DNA from: Parabacteroides massiliensis
Lineage (GTDB): Bacteria; Bacteroidota; Bacteroidia; Bacteroidales; Tannerellaceae
Reading direction: 5' to 3'
Length of the DNA stretch: 64,000 nt
NCBI RefSeq assembly: GCF_900155425.1
Contig: NZ_LT700189.1
Coordinates: 675,787 to 739,786 of the forward strand
Shown here in pieces: positions 1 to 8,233 of this stretch. A program made the translations under genes and the position numbers. The notes under the pieces were generated by a model. The model was not told the origin of the DNA and made no database searches. It saw only the letters and a list, made by a program, of their open reading frames with translations. Each line of letters begins with the position of its first letter. The stretch's first letter is position 1.

Positions 1-31
1 GACTTTCTGACAAATGAAACAAAAATATGAT

Positions 32-3000
32 TTATTTTTGTATTTGTTCTTTTCCGATCTCATCCAAATAACCGCAAGCCACCTCTACCGTCGGTACGTT
101 CTTGATCACGATACTGCGTTTCCCGTTTTGTTCGCGAAGCATGCATTCACGTGGATGCTTCTGAATGAAGCTGAGTAGTTTGTCGAAAGCTTCACTCTCG
201 TAATAGGGACTGTTGGGATTAGTGACAAGAAAGATGCTCATCTGCCCTTTTTTCAGAATGACTTTTTCCATGCCCAGCATCTTTGCCATGCGACGAAGAC
301 GAACGACACGGATCAGCTCTTTTCCTTCTTTCGGGACTTTCCCGAAACGGTCTTTCAGACGCTCGGTGAAAGCAAGGATATCGCGTTCTTCCTCCATCTT
401 ATCCAACTCGCGATAGAGGGAGACACGCTCGGAATCGTTCGGAATGTAAGTCGGCGGGAACATCAGTTCCAGATCGCTTTCGATATAAGTTTCGCGGACA
501 TATTCACTACCGGTGTCGGGGCGCTTTTCGGTCGCATCGGAATACAGGTCGGCAAATTCTTCCGCTTTCAGTTCGTCAACGGCTTCTTCCAATATCTTCT
601 GGTATGTTTCGTAGCCTAAGTCGGCGATGAAACCGCTTTGTTCGGCTCCCAACATATTTCCGGCTCCCCGGATGTCGAGATCCTGCATGGCAATATGGAT
701 ACCGCTTCCCAGCTCCGAGAAATTCTCGATCGCCTGCAAACGGCGGCGTGCTTCCTGCGTAAGGCTTGACAGGGGTGGAGAGAGGAGGTAGCAGAAGGCT
801 TTCCGGTTACTTCGTCCGACACGGCCGCGTAATTGATGCAGGTCGGACAATCCGAACTGCTGTGCGTTGTTGATAATGATCGTATTTGCATTCGGCACGT
901 CGATTCCGCTTTCCACAATGCTTGTGGCGATCAGCACGTCGTATTCGTAATTGACGAAATCCAGAATGATCTTTTCCAGTTTATCCGGCTCCATCTGTCC
1001 GTGTCCGACAGCAATACGGGCATCCGGTACTTCGCGTTTGACGAGCGCCTCCATTTCATAAATATTCTGGATACGGTTGTTGATGAAGAAAACCTGCCCG
1101 TTACGACTCATCTCGAAGTTGATGGCTTCACGGATAATGTCCGGGTTAAACCGTTCTACCTCTGTTTGCACCGGGTAGCGGTTGGGTGGGGGAGTCGTGA
1201 TGCTCGACAGGTCACGGGCTCCCATCAGCGAGAATTGCAGGGTACGGGGGATCGGCGTTGCGGTCATGGTGAGCGTGTCTACGTTTGCTTTCAACTGGCG
1301 CAACTTCTCTTTGACAGATACACCGAACTTCTGTTCCTCGTCGATAATCAGCAGGCCAAGGTCTTTGAATGTGACATCTTTTCCGACGATACGATGAGTC
1401 CCGATGATGATGTTAATATTCCCCTCCTTCAAGTCTTTCAATGTCTCTCTGATCTCTTTCGCCGTACGCGCCCGGCTGATATATTCGATCCGGCAGGGAA
1501 AGTCTTTCAACCGTTCGGAGAATGTCTGGTAATGCTGGAATGCTAACACCGTAGTCGGGACCAGCACGGCAACTTGCTTGTTATCCGAAACGGCTTTGAA
1601 AGCAGCACGGATGGCTACTTCCGTTTTCCCGAAGCCCACGTCTCCACAGATCAGACGGTCCATCGGACGGTCGCTTTCCATGTCGGCCTTGACATCGGCT
1701 GTCGCTTTCATCTGGTCAGGAGTGTCTTCATAAATAAAACTGGCTTCCAGTTCGTGCTGCATGAAGCTGTCCGGGCTGTATGCGAAACCTTTTTCTTGTT
1801 TTCGTTTGGAGTAGAGGAGAATCAGGTCGCGGGCGATATCTTTCACTTTCGACTTGGTGCGTTCCTTCATCTTTTCCCAAGCCCCCGTTCCGAGTTTGCT
1901 CAGTTTGGGTGGTTCCCCGCTCTCTTTGCCTTTATACTTGGACAATTTATGGAGGGAGTGGATGCTGACGAATATAATGTCGTTGTTCTGGTAGATCAGC
2001 TTGATGGCTTCTTGCATTTTACCGTTCACTTCCGTACGAACCAACCCTCCAAACTGTCCGACACCATGATCGATATGCACGATGTAGTCGCCGGTCGTGA
2101 ATTGGTTCAACTCCTTTAGCGACAGAGAGAGTTTTCCACTTCGTGCCTTGTCGCTTTTCAGGTTGAATTTATGGAATCGGTCGAATAACTGGTGATCCGT
2201 GAAAAGGCAGACACGCAAAGTTTCGTCGGCAAAACCTTCATGTATAGTCTTGTTGACAGAGGTAAAAGGTATATCGTCTCCCCGGTCCTCAAAGATGGCC
2301 CGGATACGGGCAGCTTGCTTTTCTACATCACTCAGTATATATAATGTATAGCCGTCTTCCAAATATTTGTGGAAAGATTCACTTACCAAATCAAAGTTTT
2401 TATGATAGATTGGTTGTGCTTCCATAGAGAAAGCCAAGGTTGCATCGACTACTCCCGCCACCCGCGTACCGAAATGGAGACGGCAGAAACCGAGCGCCGC
2501 ATGTAGAAAGTCCTCTCCGGTAATCAATTTGGCCCGCAGTTGTTCGATGTCGGCAAACGATTCTTCATCGCCTATGATCGGTTCTTCATTCCAGATACTG
2601 CTGATACGCTCTTTTACCCATGCCAAGTCTTTGCAGGCGAGCAACGTCTCGGACGGCAATGAGTCCAACAGGGACGAGTTGGTCCGGTTCCCTTTTGTCA
2701 TTTCAGGGACGATATAGATACTGTCCAGTTTTTCTTTGGATAGCTGTGTTTCTACATCGAACGAACGGATCGTCTCTACCTCGTTTCCAAAAAAGTCGAT
2801 ACGATAAGGAAATTCATATGAGAACGAGAATACGTCTAAGATACTGCCACGCATCGCATACTGCCCCGGTTCGTAAACGTAATCAACCTGTTCGAAACCG
2901 TATTCGTCCAACACGTCGGAAACAAACATATTGTCCAACTTCTCACCAACACTGATCTTCAGCGTATTTTCTTTCAGGACCTCCCGTGAAATCACTTTCT

Positions 3001-3391
3001 CCGCCAATGCCTCCGGATAGGTGACAATGACGAAAGGTGCAGTCGGATCCTGCAACGTACTGAGAACTTCTGTCCGCAGGATTTCGTTGGCAGGGTCCAC
3101 ATGTCCGTACTTGATAGCACGCCGATAGGCAGAGGGAAAGAAATAGATGCCGTCACCTCCGGTGAGTTGCACCAGATCATGATAAAAGTAGCCGGCTTCC
3201 TCCAGATCATTCAATACACACACATAGTTTCCCCTTCTTTTAAAAAAAAGAGAAGCTATTGTCATTGCGGCCCCTGAACCGTTCAGCCCTTTCAGAAATA
3301 TATTGCGGGATGTTTTGCTTTTTAACAGGGTATTTAACGCCGTCACTTGTGGATGAGCGGCATATTGTTTTAGTAAATCTTGTATCTCCAA
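32..3391 (-). CDS. mfd: Transcription-repair coupling factor Mfd
   Basis: This 1119-residue protein matches the usual Mfd length. Mfd displaces RNA polymerase stalled at DNA lesions and recruits UvrA for nucleotide excision repair. In order, the sequence shows a UvrB-like N-terminal region (about residues 1-400), a CarD-like RNA-polymerase interaction domain (GDYIVHIDHGVGQFGG, near residue 440), and a superfamily 2 translocase with Walker A CGDVGFGKTE, a DEEQ box (LLIIDEEQKFGV) and motif VI QLRGRVGRS. A TRCF C-terminal domain follows. The gene diverges from the glycosyltransferase gene. A -7 promoter element lies about 50 bp upstream of the start codon, which fits the chosen ATG. The stop is 31 bp inside the window, so the gene is complete. 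The assignment is secure. Confidence 0.97.
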   Translation of the reverse strand: MEIQDLLKQYAAHPQVTALNTLLKSKTSRNIFLKGLNGSGAAMTIASLFFKRRGNYVCVLNDLEEAGYFYHDLVQLTGGDGIYFFPSAYRRAIKYGHVDPANEILRTEVLSTLQDPTAPFVIVTYPEALAEKVISREVLKENTLKISVGEKLDNMFVSDVLDEYGFEQVDYVYEPGQYAMRGSILDVFSFSYEFPYRIDFFGNEVETIRSFDVETQLSKEKLDSIYIVPEMTKGNRTNSSLLDSLPSETLLACKDLAWVKERISSIWNEEPIIGDEESFADIEQLRAKLITGEDFLHAALGFCRLHFGTRVAGVVDATLAFSMEAQPIYHKNFDLVSESFHKYLEDGYTLYILSDVEKQAARIRAIFEDRGDDIPFTSVNKTIHEGFADETLRVCLFTDHQLFDRFHKFNLKSDKARSGKLSLSLKELNQFTTGDYIVHIDHGVGQFGGLVRTEVNGKMQEAIKLIYQNNDIIFVSIHSLHKLSKYKGKESGEPPKLSKLGTGAWEKMKERTKSKVKDIARDLILLYSKRKQEKGFAYSPDSFMQHELEASFIYEDTPDQMKATADVKADMESDRPMDRLICGDVGFGKTEVAIRAAFKAVSDNKQVAVLVPTTVLAFQHYQTFSERLKDFPCRIEYISRARTAKEIRETLKDLKEGNINIIIGTHRIVGKDVTFKDLGLLIIDEEQKFGVSVKEKLRQLKANVDTLTMTATPIPRTLQFSLMGARDLSSITTPPPNRYPVQTEVERFNPDIIREAINFEMSRNGQVFFINNRIQNIYEMEALVKREVPDARIAVGHGQMEPDKLEKIILDFVNYEYDVLIATSIVESGIDVPNANTIIINNAQQFGLSDLHQLRGRVGRSNRKAFCYLLSPPLSSLTQEARRRLQAIENFSELGSGIHIAMQDLDIRGAGNMLGAEQSGFIADLGYETYQKILEEAVDELKAEEFADLYSDATEKRPDTGSEYVRETYIESDLELMFPPTYIPNDSERVSLYRELDKMEEERDILAFTERLKDRFGKVPKEGKELIRVVRLRRMAKMLGMEKVILKKGQMSIFLVTNPNSPYYESEAFDKLLSFIQKHPRECMLREQNGKRSIVIKNVPTVEVACGYLDEIGKEQIQK

Positions 3392-3438
3392 CGGATGAAT
3401 TGCAAATTGATAATTGATAAATGAAAATTGTATATGTG

Positions 3439-3446
3439 CAAAATTA
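3439..3446 (-). promoter_or_regulatory. Bacteroidota -7 element of mfd
   Basis: On the minus strand this reads TAATTTTG, a match to TAnnTTTG, about 50 bp before the mfd start. No clear -33 TTTG was found at the right spacing. Confidence 0.5.
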
Positions 3447-3489
3447 CGGAAAATGTTACAATGATCTTCCTAAAACCAACGAAAATATC

Positions 3490-3497
3490 TACCTTCG
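3490..3497 (+). promoter_or_regulatory. Probable -7 element of the glycosyltransferase gene
   Basis: TACCTTCG differs from TAnnTTTG at one position and lies 80 bp before the chosen start. The leader between it and the ATG contains a TTTTCAA-type AT-rich tandem stretch (about 3536-3566). Confidence 0.4.
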
Positions 3498-3577
3498 CAC
3501 CTAAGTTGTCAATTGAAATAAGTAGATTCTTCTCATTTTCAATTTTCAATTTTCAAATTTCAATTAAACAGAGGATT

Positions 3578-4336
3578 ATGTCAGACAGTATTGTTATTAT
3601 ACCTACGTATAACGAGAAGGAGAATATAGAAAGTATTATTCGGGTTGTATTTGGGTTGGAGAAAGAATTTCATATTTTGATTATAGATGATGGATCGCCC
3701 GATGGTACGGCAGATATTGTAAAACGATTGCAAAAAGAGTTTCCCGAACGTCTTTTTATGGTGGAACGTAAAGGTAAGTTAGGATTGGGTACGGCTTATA
3801 TCTGCGGATTCAAGTGGGCTATAGAGCATAAGTATGATTTTATATTCGAAATGGATGCGGACTTCAGTCATAATCCGAATGATCTTCCCAAATTATATGC
3901 GGCCTGCACGGAACAGGGGGCTGATGTCGCGGTCGGTTCCCGCTACTGCAATGGTGTGAATGTTGTGAACTGGCCGTTAGGGCGTGTGCTGATGTCTTAT
4001 TATGCTTCTGTATATGTCCGTTTTGTTACCGGAATGAAAGTACAGGATACGACAGCCGGTTTCAAATGCTACCGCCGCGAGGTACTTGAGACGATTGATT
4101 TGGATCGTATCCATTTCAAAGGATATGCGTTCCAGATAGAAATGAAGTTTACGGCATATAAGTGTGGCTATAAAATTGTGGAAGTTCCCATTATCTTTAT
4201 CAATCGTGTATTAGGTACTTCCAAGATGAACTCCTCTATCTTCGGGGAAGCACTGTTTGGTGTATTGAAATTGAAATGGTGGAGTCTGTTTCGTAAATAC
4301 CCCCAAAAAGGAAACCGGAAAGCGATTGCCGAATAG
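3578..4336 (+). CDS. Polyprenol-phosphate mannosyltransferase-like GT2 enzyme
   Basis: The 252-residue product is a single-domain GT2 glycosyltransferase of the DPM1 type, which moves a sugar (typically mannose) from a nucleotide to a polyprenyl phosphate carrier on the cytoplasmic face of the inner membrane. It shows the N-terminal IIPTYNEKENI, the LIIDDGSPDGT nucleotide-binding turn, KGKLGLGTAY, and the metal-binding EMDADFSHNP. There are no C-terminal membrane helices, so it resembles short soluble DPM1 rather than the long flippase-fused form. The reading frame is open further upstream, but the extra 50 residues are low-complexity Phe/Ile-rich sequence from the AT-rich leader, so the ATG at 3578 is preferred. 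The true sugar donor cannot be read from sequence. Confidence 0.85.
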   Translation: MSDSIVIIPTYNEKENIESIIRVVFGLEKEFHILIIDDGSPDGTADIVKRLQKEFPERLFMVERKGKLGLGTAYICGFKWAIEHKYDFIFEMDADFSHNPNDLPKLYAACTEQGADVAVGSRYCNGVNVVNWPLGRVLMSYYASVYVRFVTGMKVQDTTAGFKCYRREVLETIDLDRIHFKGYAFQIEMKFTAYKCGYKIVEVPIIFINRVLGTSKMNSSIFGEALFGVLKLKWWSLFRKYPQKGNRKAIAE

Positions 4337-4349
4337 TACCATTATTATA

Positions 4350-4400
4350 AAAGCAATAAAAAAGCTGCACCTTTGAAAGATGCAGCTTTTTTATTGCTTT
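4350..4400. terminator. Bidirectional intrinsic terminator between convergent genes
   Basis: A perfect 20-bp inverted repeat (4350-4369 with 4381-4400) has an 11-nt loop and carries A-runs and T-runs on both sides. It can end the glycosyltransferase transcript on the plus strand and the kinase transcript on the minus strand. Confidence 0.85.
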
Positions 4401-4422
4401 TATATGCTATTGTTTGTTATTC

Positions 4423-5535
4423 TCAATTCAATGCTTTCAAGGAGAAATGGAAGGAAGTGCCTTTCCCTTCTTCGGAATCGAACCACATTTTACCACCGAG
4501 TTGCTCGACAAAATCTTTGCACAGCATTAAGCCCAGGCCGGATCCTTTTTCATTATTCGTTCCGTAAGAAGTAAAATGAGTGTTTTGCTTCAGCAACTTA
4601 CCCTGGTCTTCCATCTTGATTCCTTTACCTGAGTCTTTCACACTGACAATGACGAAATCCCCGTCTTTTTTGGTCGATACCGTAATCACGCCTTTTTCGT
4701 AGCTGAACTTGACAGCATTGGAAACCAGATTACGGACGATTGTCTTTACCATATCGATGTCTGTCGCCCCCATCAGTTCTTTATCCAGACCTTCGAGCGT
4801 GATGGATATGCCTTTCTGGGTTGCCATCGGAATAAATATCTCGGCAGTACTGTTGACTATACTGTTGATGTCGACCTGCTGTCTGTAAATATTCTGTTTG
4901 TTCAAACGATTCTTCGCCCATTTCAGGAGGTTGTCGAGAAGTTGGAATATTTCTTCCGATGTCTTGTTCATCATTTGAAGCATTTCGTATACCTCGTCGC
5001 TGACCTGATTCTTATCGACCATCATCAGGATAGCGTTATTCATCATCTTCAATGAACCAAGCGGAGAGCGCAAATCGTGTGCAATAACAGAATAGAGCGT
5101 ATCGCGAGATTCGATCGTGTTTTCAAGTTCCTGCTTGATACGTTTAATACTGAACAGTTCATAGCGATGGGCGACACGTTTTACCAATTCTTCCCGTTGA
5201 AAAGGTTTTGTTACATATTCCGTCGCTCCCAACTGGTAACCTTTTACGATACTTTGCATATCACTTAAGGCCGACATGATAATGACAGGGATATTGTTGG
5301 TTTCCGGATTGCTTTTCAAATGCTGCAACACTTCGTATCCATCCATCTCCGGCATCATAATATCGAGCAAGATAAGATTGGGATGCTTTTCCTGGGCGAT
5401 ACGTAACGCTTTGGTTCCACAGTCTGTCGTCAGTAGCGTATAACCTTCTTTTTTCAGTATCGCCTGCACAAGCATAACGTTAGTTGGCACATCGTCTACC
5501 ACTAATACTGTATATTGTGATGCTAAATTTTCCAT
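4423..5535 (-). CDS. Receiver-histidine kinase hybrid signalling protein
   Basis: The 370-residue protein begins with a receiver domain (about residues 8-125; VLVVDDVP acidic pair, phospho-acceptor Asp58 in LILLDIMMPEMDG, conserved Lys110 in YVTKPF). A helical linker, a HisKA domain (His153 in VIAHDLRSPLGS) and a HATPase_c domain follow (N box NLVSNAVKF, G1 DSGKGIK, G2 GSGLGLMLC). It has no membrane segment or signal peptide, so it works in the cytosol. Because the receiver comes before the kinase, the kinase is probably controlled by phosphorylation of its own N-terminus by another kinase. No dedicated partner gene is adjacent. A good -7 element lies 44 bp upstream. The signal is unknown. 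Confidence 0.92.
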   Translation of the reverse strand: MENLASQYTVLVVDDVPTNVMLVQAILKKEGYTLLTTDCGTKALRIAQEKHPNLILLDIMMPEMDGYEVLQHLKSNPETNNIPVIIMSALSDMQSIVKGYQLGATEYVTKPFQREELVKRVAHRYELFSIKRIKQELENTIESRDTLYSVIAHDLRSPLGSLKMMNNAILMMVDKNQVSDEVYEMLQMMNKTSEEIFQLLDNLLKWAKNRLNKQNIYRQQVDINSIVNSTAEIFIPMATQKGISITLEGLDKELMGATDIDMVKTIVRNLVSNAVKFSYEKGVITVSTKKDGDFVIVSVKDSGKGIKMEDQGKLLKQNTHFTSYGTNNEKGSGLGLMLCKDFVEQLGGKMWFDSEEGKGTSFHFSLKALN

Positions 5536-5578
5536 TTGATTTCGTATTTTTCTTGATATTCAAATACTATCAATGATA

Positions 5579-5586
5579 CAAAAGTA
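5579..5586 (-). promoter_or_regulatory. -7 element of the receiver-kinase gene
   Basis: Minus-strand TACTTTTG matches TAnnTTTG and lies 44 bp upstream of the start codon. Confidence 0.55.
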
Positions 5587-5723
5587 TTGAATTCTGTCGA
5601 CATAATCGTCTTTTCCTGAAAAATAAATTCTATTTCGGAAAAATATCTCTTTTGCATATTTAGCGTGTACAGCTAAAACGCTTGATATAGGTTGAAATGG
5701 AGTTTTTTATTGAAATTATTCTT

Positions 5724-5731
5724 TAAGTTTG
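5724..5731 (+). promoter_or_regulatory. -7 element directly abutting the GH51 start codon
   Basis: TAAGTTTG matches TAnnTTTG. Only four bases separate it from the ATG at 5736, so a transcript from it would be nearly or fully leaderless. The -33 region is weak. Confidence 0.5.
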
Positions 5732-5735
5732 CACC

Positions 5736-8183
5736 ATGAAATCGAATTTAGTTTTTTTAGTGCTCATATTAGCCGGTTGTCAGCCGGAAATGCCTGTGAC
5801 ATCCTCTATTCTGGTGGATGGGGACGGCTTGACAATTCCTGTAAACAAGGATCTGTATGGTTTGACCATTGAGGAAATCAACCATGCGGTGGATGGCGGT
5901 ATTTATGCGGAATTGATACAAAACCGGAGTTTTGAAGATGGAGTGCCTCCCTTGAACTGCCCGTACGACCCTGTCCGCCGAGTCCTGACTACTCCGAATG
6001 GATGGAGTATTCCTTTCTTACGTTCTGATTCGGTGCCGGGATGGCATCGCTTTTCTGCGACATCTTATATCTATCCCGACACAAAGGAGCTGATTAACGA
6101 CAAGAACCGGCGTTCCCTGTTGGTCTCGGTGTCTGCTTCTGCCGAATCGGGAAAAGGAGGTGTCGTTGCTGAAGGGTATGGAGGAATACCTCTTCACGAA
6201 GGCGAGAAATATGATTTGTCTTTCTATATAAAAGGAGCCTCTATGGTTCCGAAGACAGTAAGTCTGACTTTGGCTGATTCTACCGGAGAAACGGCTTTCA
6301 GCGAAGTTTTCCGTGTAGCACCGACCTATGAATGGAGGAAGTACAAGCATACTTTTACCGCGAACTCGAATACAAATAAAGCCGTGTTGACAATAACGAC
6401 TGACAGTTCGGCCGTTTTCTGGCTGGATGTCGTATCCTTGTTTCCTCAAAAAACATGGAAAGATCGTCCGAACGGATTACGTCCGGAACTGATGGAATTG
6501 ATTGCGGCATTGAAGCCGGCGTTCATTCGTTTTCCCGGCGGAAGTTTTGTTGAAGGATATACGGCCGGAACCTACCCGGTCTGGCGTGAAACGGTAGGAG
6601 ACATCGCCGAACGCAAACACTTCTGGAATGTATGGGCATATGGCACGACCAACGGCATTGGCTATCATGAGTATCTCCAAATGTGTGAAGACTTGGAAGC
6701 CGAACCGGTCTATGTCATCAATAGCGGTGTGACCAACCAAAGCCGCCGTCCGCGTTACGAAGACATAACGGCGATGGGAAAACTGGTACAAGACGCCTTG
6801 GACGCCATCGCTTATGCCAACGAGCCGACCGATTCCGTTATGGGAGCTTTACGGGCCGGTCATGGACATCCGGAACCTTTCGGGTTGAAGTATGTGGAGA
6901 TCGGTAGCGAAAATTACGGTCTGGAATATTCCAGACGCTTCGAACTGTTTAAGAAAGCGATCCAAGAAACCTATCCGGACGTTACGGTGATAAGCAGTTC
7001 CGAGGTCAGAAAGAAAAACAGGAATGAATGGTCGGATACTCATTTTTATTCAAGCGAATCGTTTTTGATCTCCAATCACAACCGTTTTGTTGCCGGACGT
7101 ACGCGCCGGATGCCACCTGCCTTTATCGGAGAATTCGGTTTATCCGGCGGAGCTGCTCCCGGAAGTTTGCGGGCTGCCATCGGGGAGGCTTGTTTCCTTG
7201 TCGGAGCAGAGAACGGGCAAGACATCGTGAAACGTTTGGCTTATGCCCCGGTTTTAGGGAATACGAAATACAAGATAGAACGCTATCCGGCCATTTCTTT
7301 TGACGGTGAACAGATCGCTCTTTCGCCCTCTTACCATCTGTTGCGAATGTTCGGCAACAACAGGGGAGACGAAGTGCTGAAGACCGAAGTCCATACCTAT
7401 CAGAAACCTCAGGTTACCTTCGGACGTGCCGGTATCGAGATGTTCGATAACAGCTATGAATTTAAAGAGGTGAAAATAGATAATTCGCCTGTTACGGAAG
7501 GAACTGTCATGACCGGAGGGTGGACAGTCGACCGGGGAAGACTGACACCGGTTGCAAACAGATGGAACTACATCCTTTTAGGCGATCCGTCTGCCTATGA
7601 TTATATCTTTTCGGCAGATATCAGGAGGACGAAGGGAAGCGGACAAATCCAATTCCGTGTGCGTGATAACGGGCTGCCCGGAGAACGGAATGACTATATC
7701 GGACTGACGATCGGCACCGGTCTTGTCGAGTTCTACCGCCAGGCAGGAGGAGTGAGGGATACGTTGCGTACGCCTGTCCTTTATCCGTTCCAGAGTAATC
7801 GCTGGTATAACGTGAAGATCGCTTGTAAAGGGGAACAAATCGGTTGTTTCGTGAATGACACACTGGTTCATGAAGCAATACTACCCGGCATACCTTCTTT
7901 GGTTTCTACCGCTGCACTGGATAAGGAGACGAATATGATTATACTGAAGGTGATCAACACGACCCAGCACGAAGAGAAGACGGAGTTGAACCTGCAAGGT
8001 ATCAGTGTTAAAAATACGGCGGAGATTATTCAACTCACAGGCGATCCCGAAGCGCGTAACACATACGGCAAACCCGACGAGATCATACCGGAGACAAAAG
8101 AAATATCCTTCTCGTTGAGTGGTCCCAAGGTATACAGTTTTCCTCCGAACTCGATTACGATAATGAAATTAAAAATCGATTGA
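5736..8183 (+). CDS. GH51 alpha-L-arabinofuranosidase lipoprotein
   Basis: The 815-residue protein has a lipoprotein signal (lipobox LAGC, Cys15), so it is anchored in the envelope. The GH51 features are the acid/base Glu in YVEIGSENYG and the nucleophile Glu in FIGEFGLSGG, in an enzyme that removes arabinofuranose side chains from arabinan, arabinoxylan or arabinogalactan. A jelly-roll carbohydrate-binding-like segment (about residues 90-230, FYIKGASMV onward) sits between the N-terminal strand and the TIM barrel, and the C-terminus (about 580-815) is beta-rich and laminin-G-like. The start is fixed by the signal peptide. No SusC/SusD pair is nearby, so this is not a classical polysaccharide utilisation locus. 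Exact substrate is inferred from family only. Confidence 0.9.
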   Translation: MKSNLVFLVLILAGCQPEMPVTSSILVDGDGLTIPVNKDLYGLTIEEINHAVDGGIYAELIQNRSFEDGVPPLNCPYDPVRRVLTTPNGWSIPFLRSDSVPGWHRFSATSYIYPDTKELINDKNRRSLLVSVSASAESGKGGVVAEGYGGIPLHEGEKYDLSFYIKGASMVPKTVSLTLADSTGETAFSEVFRVAPTYEWRKYKHTFTANSNTNKAVLTITTDSSAVFWLDVVSLFPQKTWKDRPNGLRPELMELIAALKPAFIRFPGGSFVEGYTAGTYPVWRETVGDIAERKHFWNVWAYGTTNGIGYHEYLQMCEDLEAEPVYVINSGVTNQSRRPRYEDITAMGKLVQDALDAIAYANEPTDSVMGALRAGHGHPEPFGLKYVEIGSENYGLEYSRRFELFKKAIQETYPDVTVISSSEVRKKNRNEWSDTHFYSSESFLISNHNRFVAGRTRRMPPAFIGEFGLSGGAAPGSLRAAIGEACFLVGAENGQDIVKRLAYAPVLGNTKYKIERYPAISFDGEQIALSPSYHLLRMFGNNRGDEVLKTEVHTYQKPQVTFGRAGIEMFDNSYEFKEVKIDNSPVTEGTVMTGGWTVDRGRLTPVANRWNYILLGDPSAYDYIFSADIRRTKGSGQIQFRVRDNGLPGERNDYIGLTIGTGLVEFYRQAGGVRDTLRTPVLYPFQSNRWYNVKIACKGEQIGCFVNDTLVHEAILPGIPSLVSTAALDKETNMIILKVINTTQHEEKTELNLQGISVKNTAEIIQLTGDPEARNTYGKPDEIIPETKEISFSLSGPKVYSFPPNSITIMKLKID

Positions 8184-8184
8184 T

Positions 8185-8230
8185 AACATTTAGGCACGGA
8201 TTACACGGGGAAATCCGTGCCTAAAATGTT
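8185..8230. terminator. Hairpin between convergent GH51 and GH20 genes
   Basis: An inverted repeat of about 18 bp with one bulge has a GC-rich core (GGCACGGATT / AATCCGTGCC) and lies between the two convergent stop codons. It has few trailing T residues, so its strength as an intrinsic terminator is uncertain. Confidence 0.65.
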
Positions 8231-8233
8231 TTC

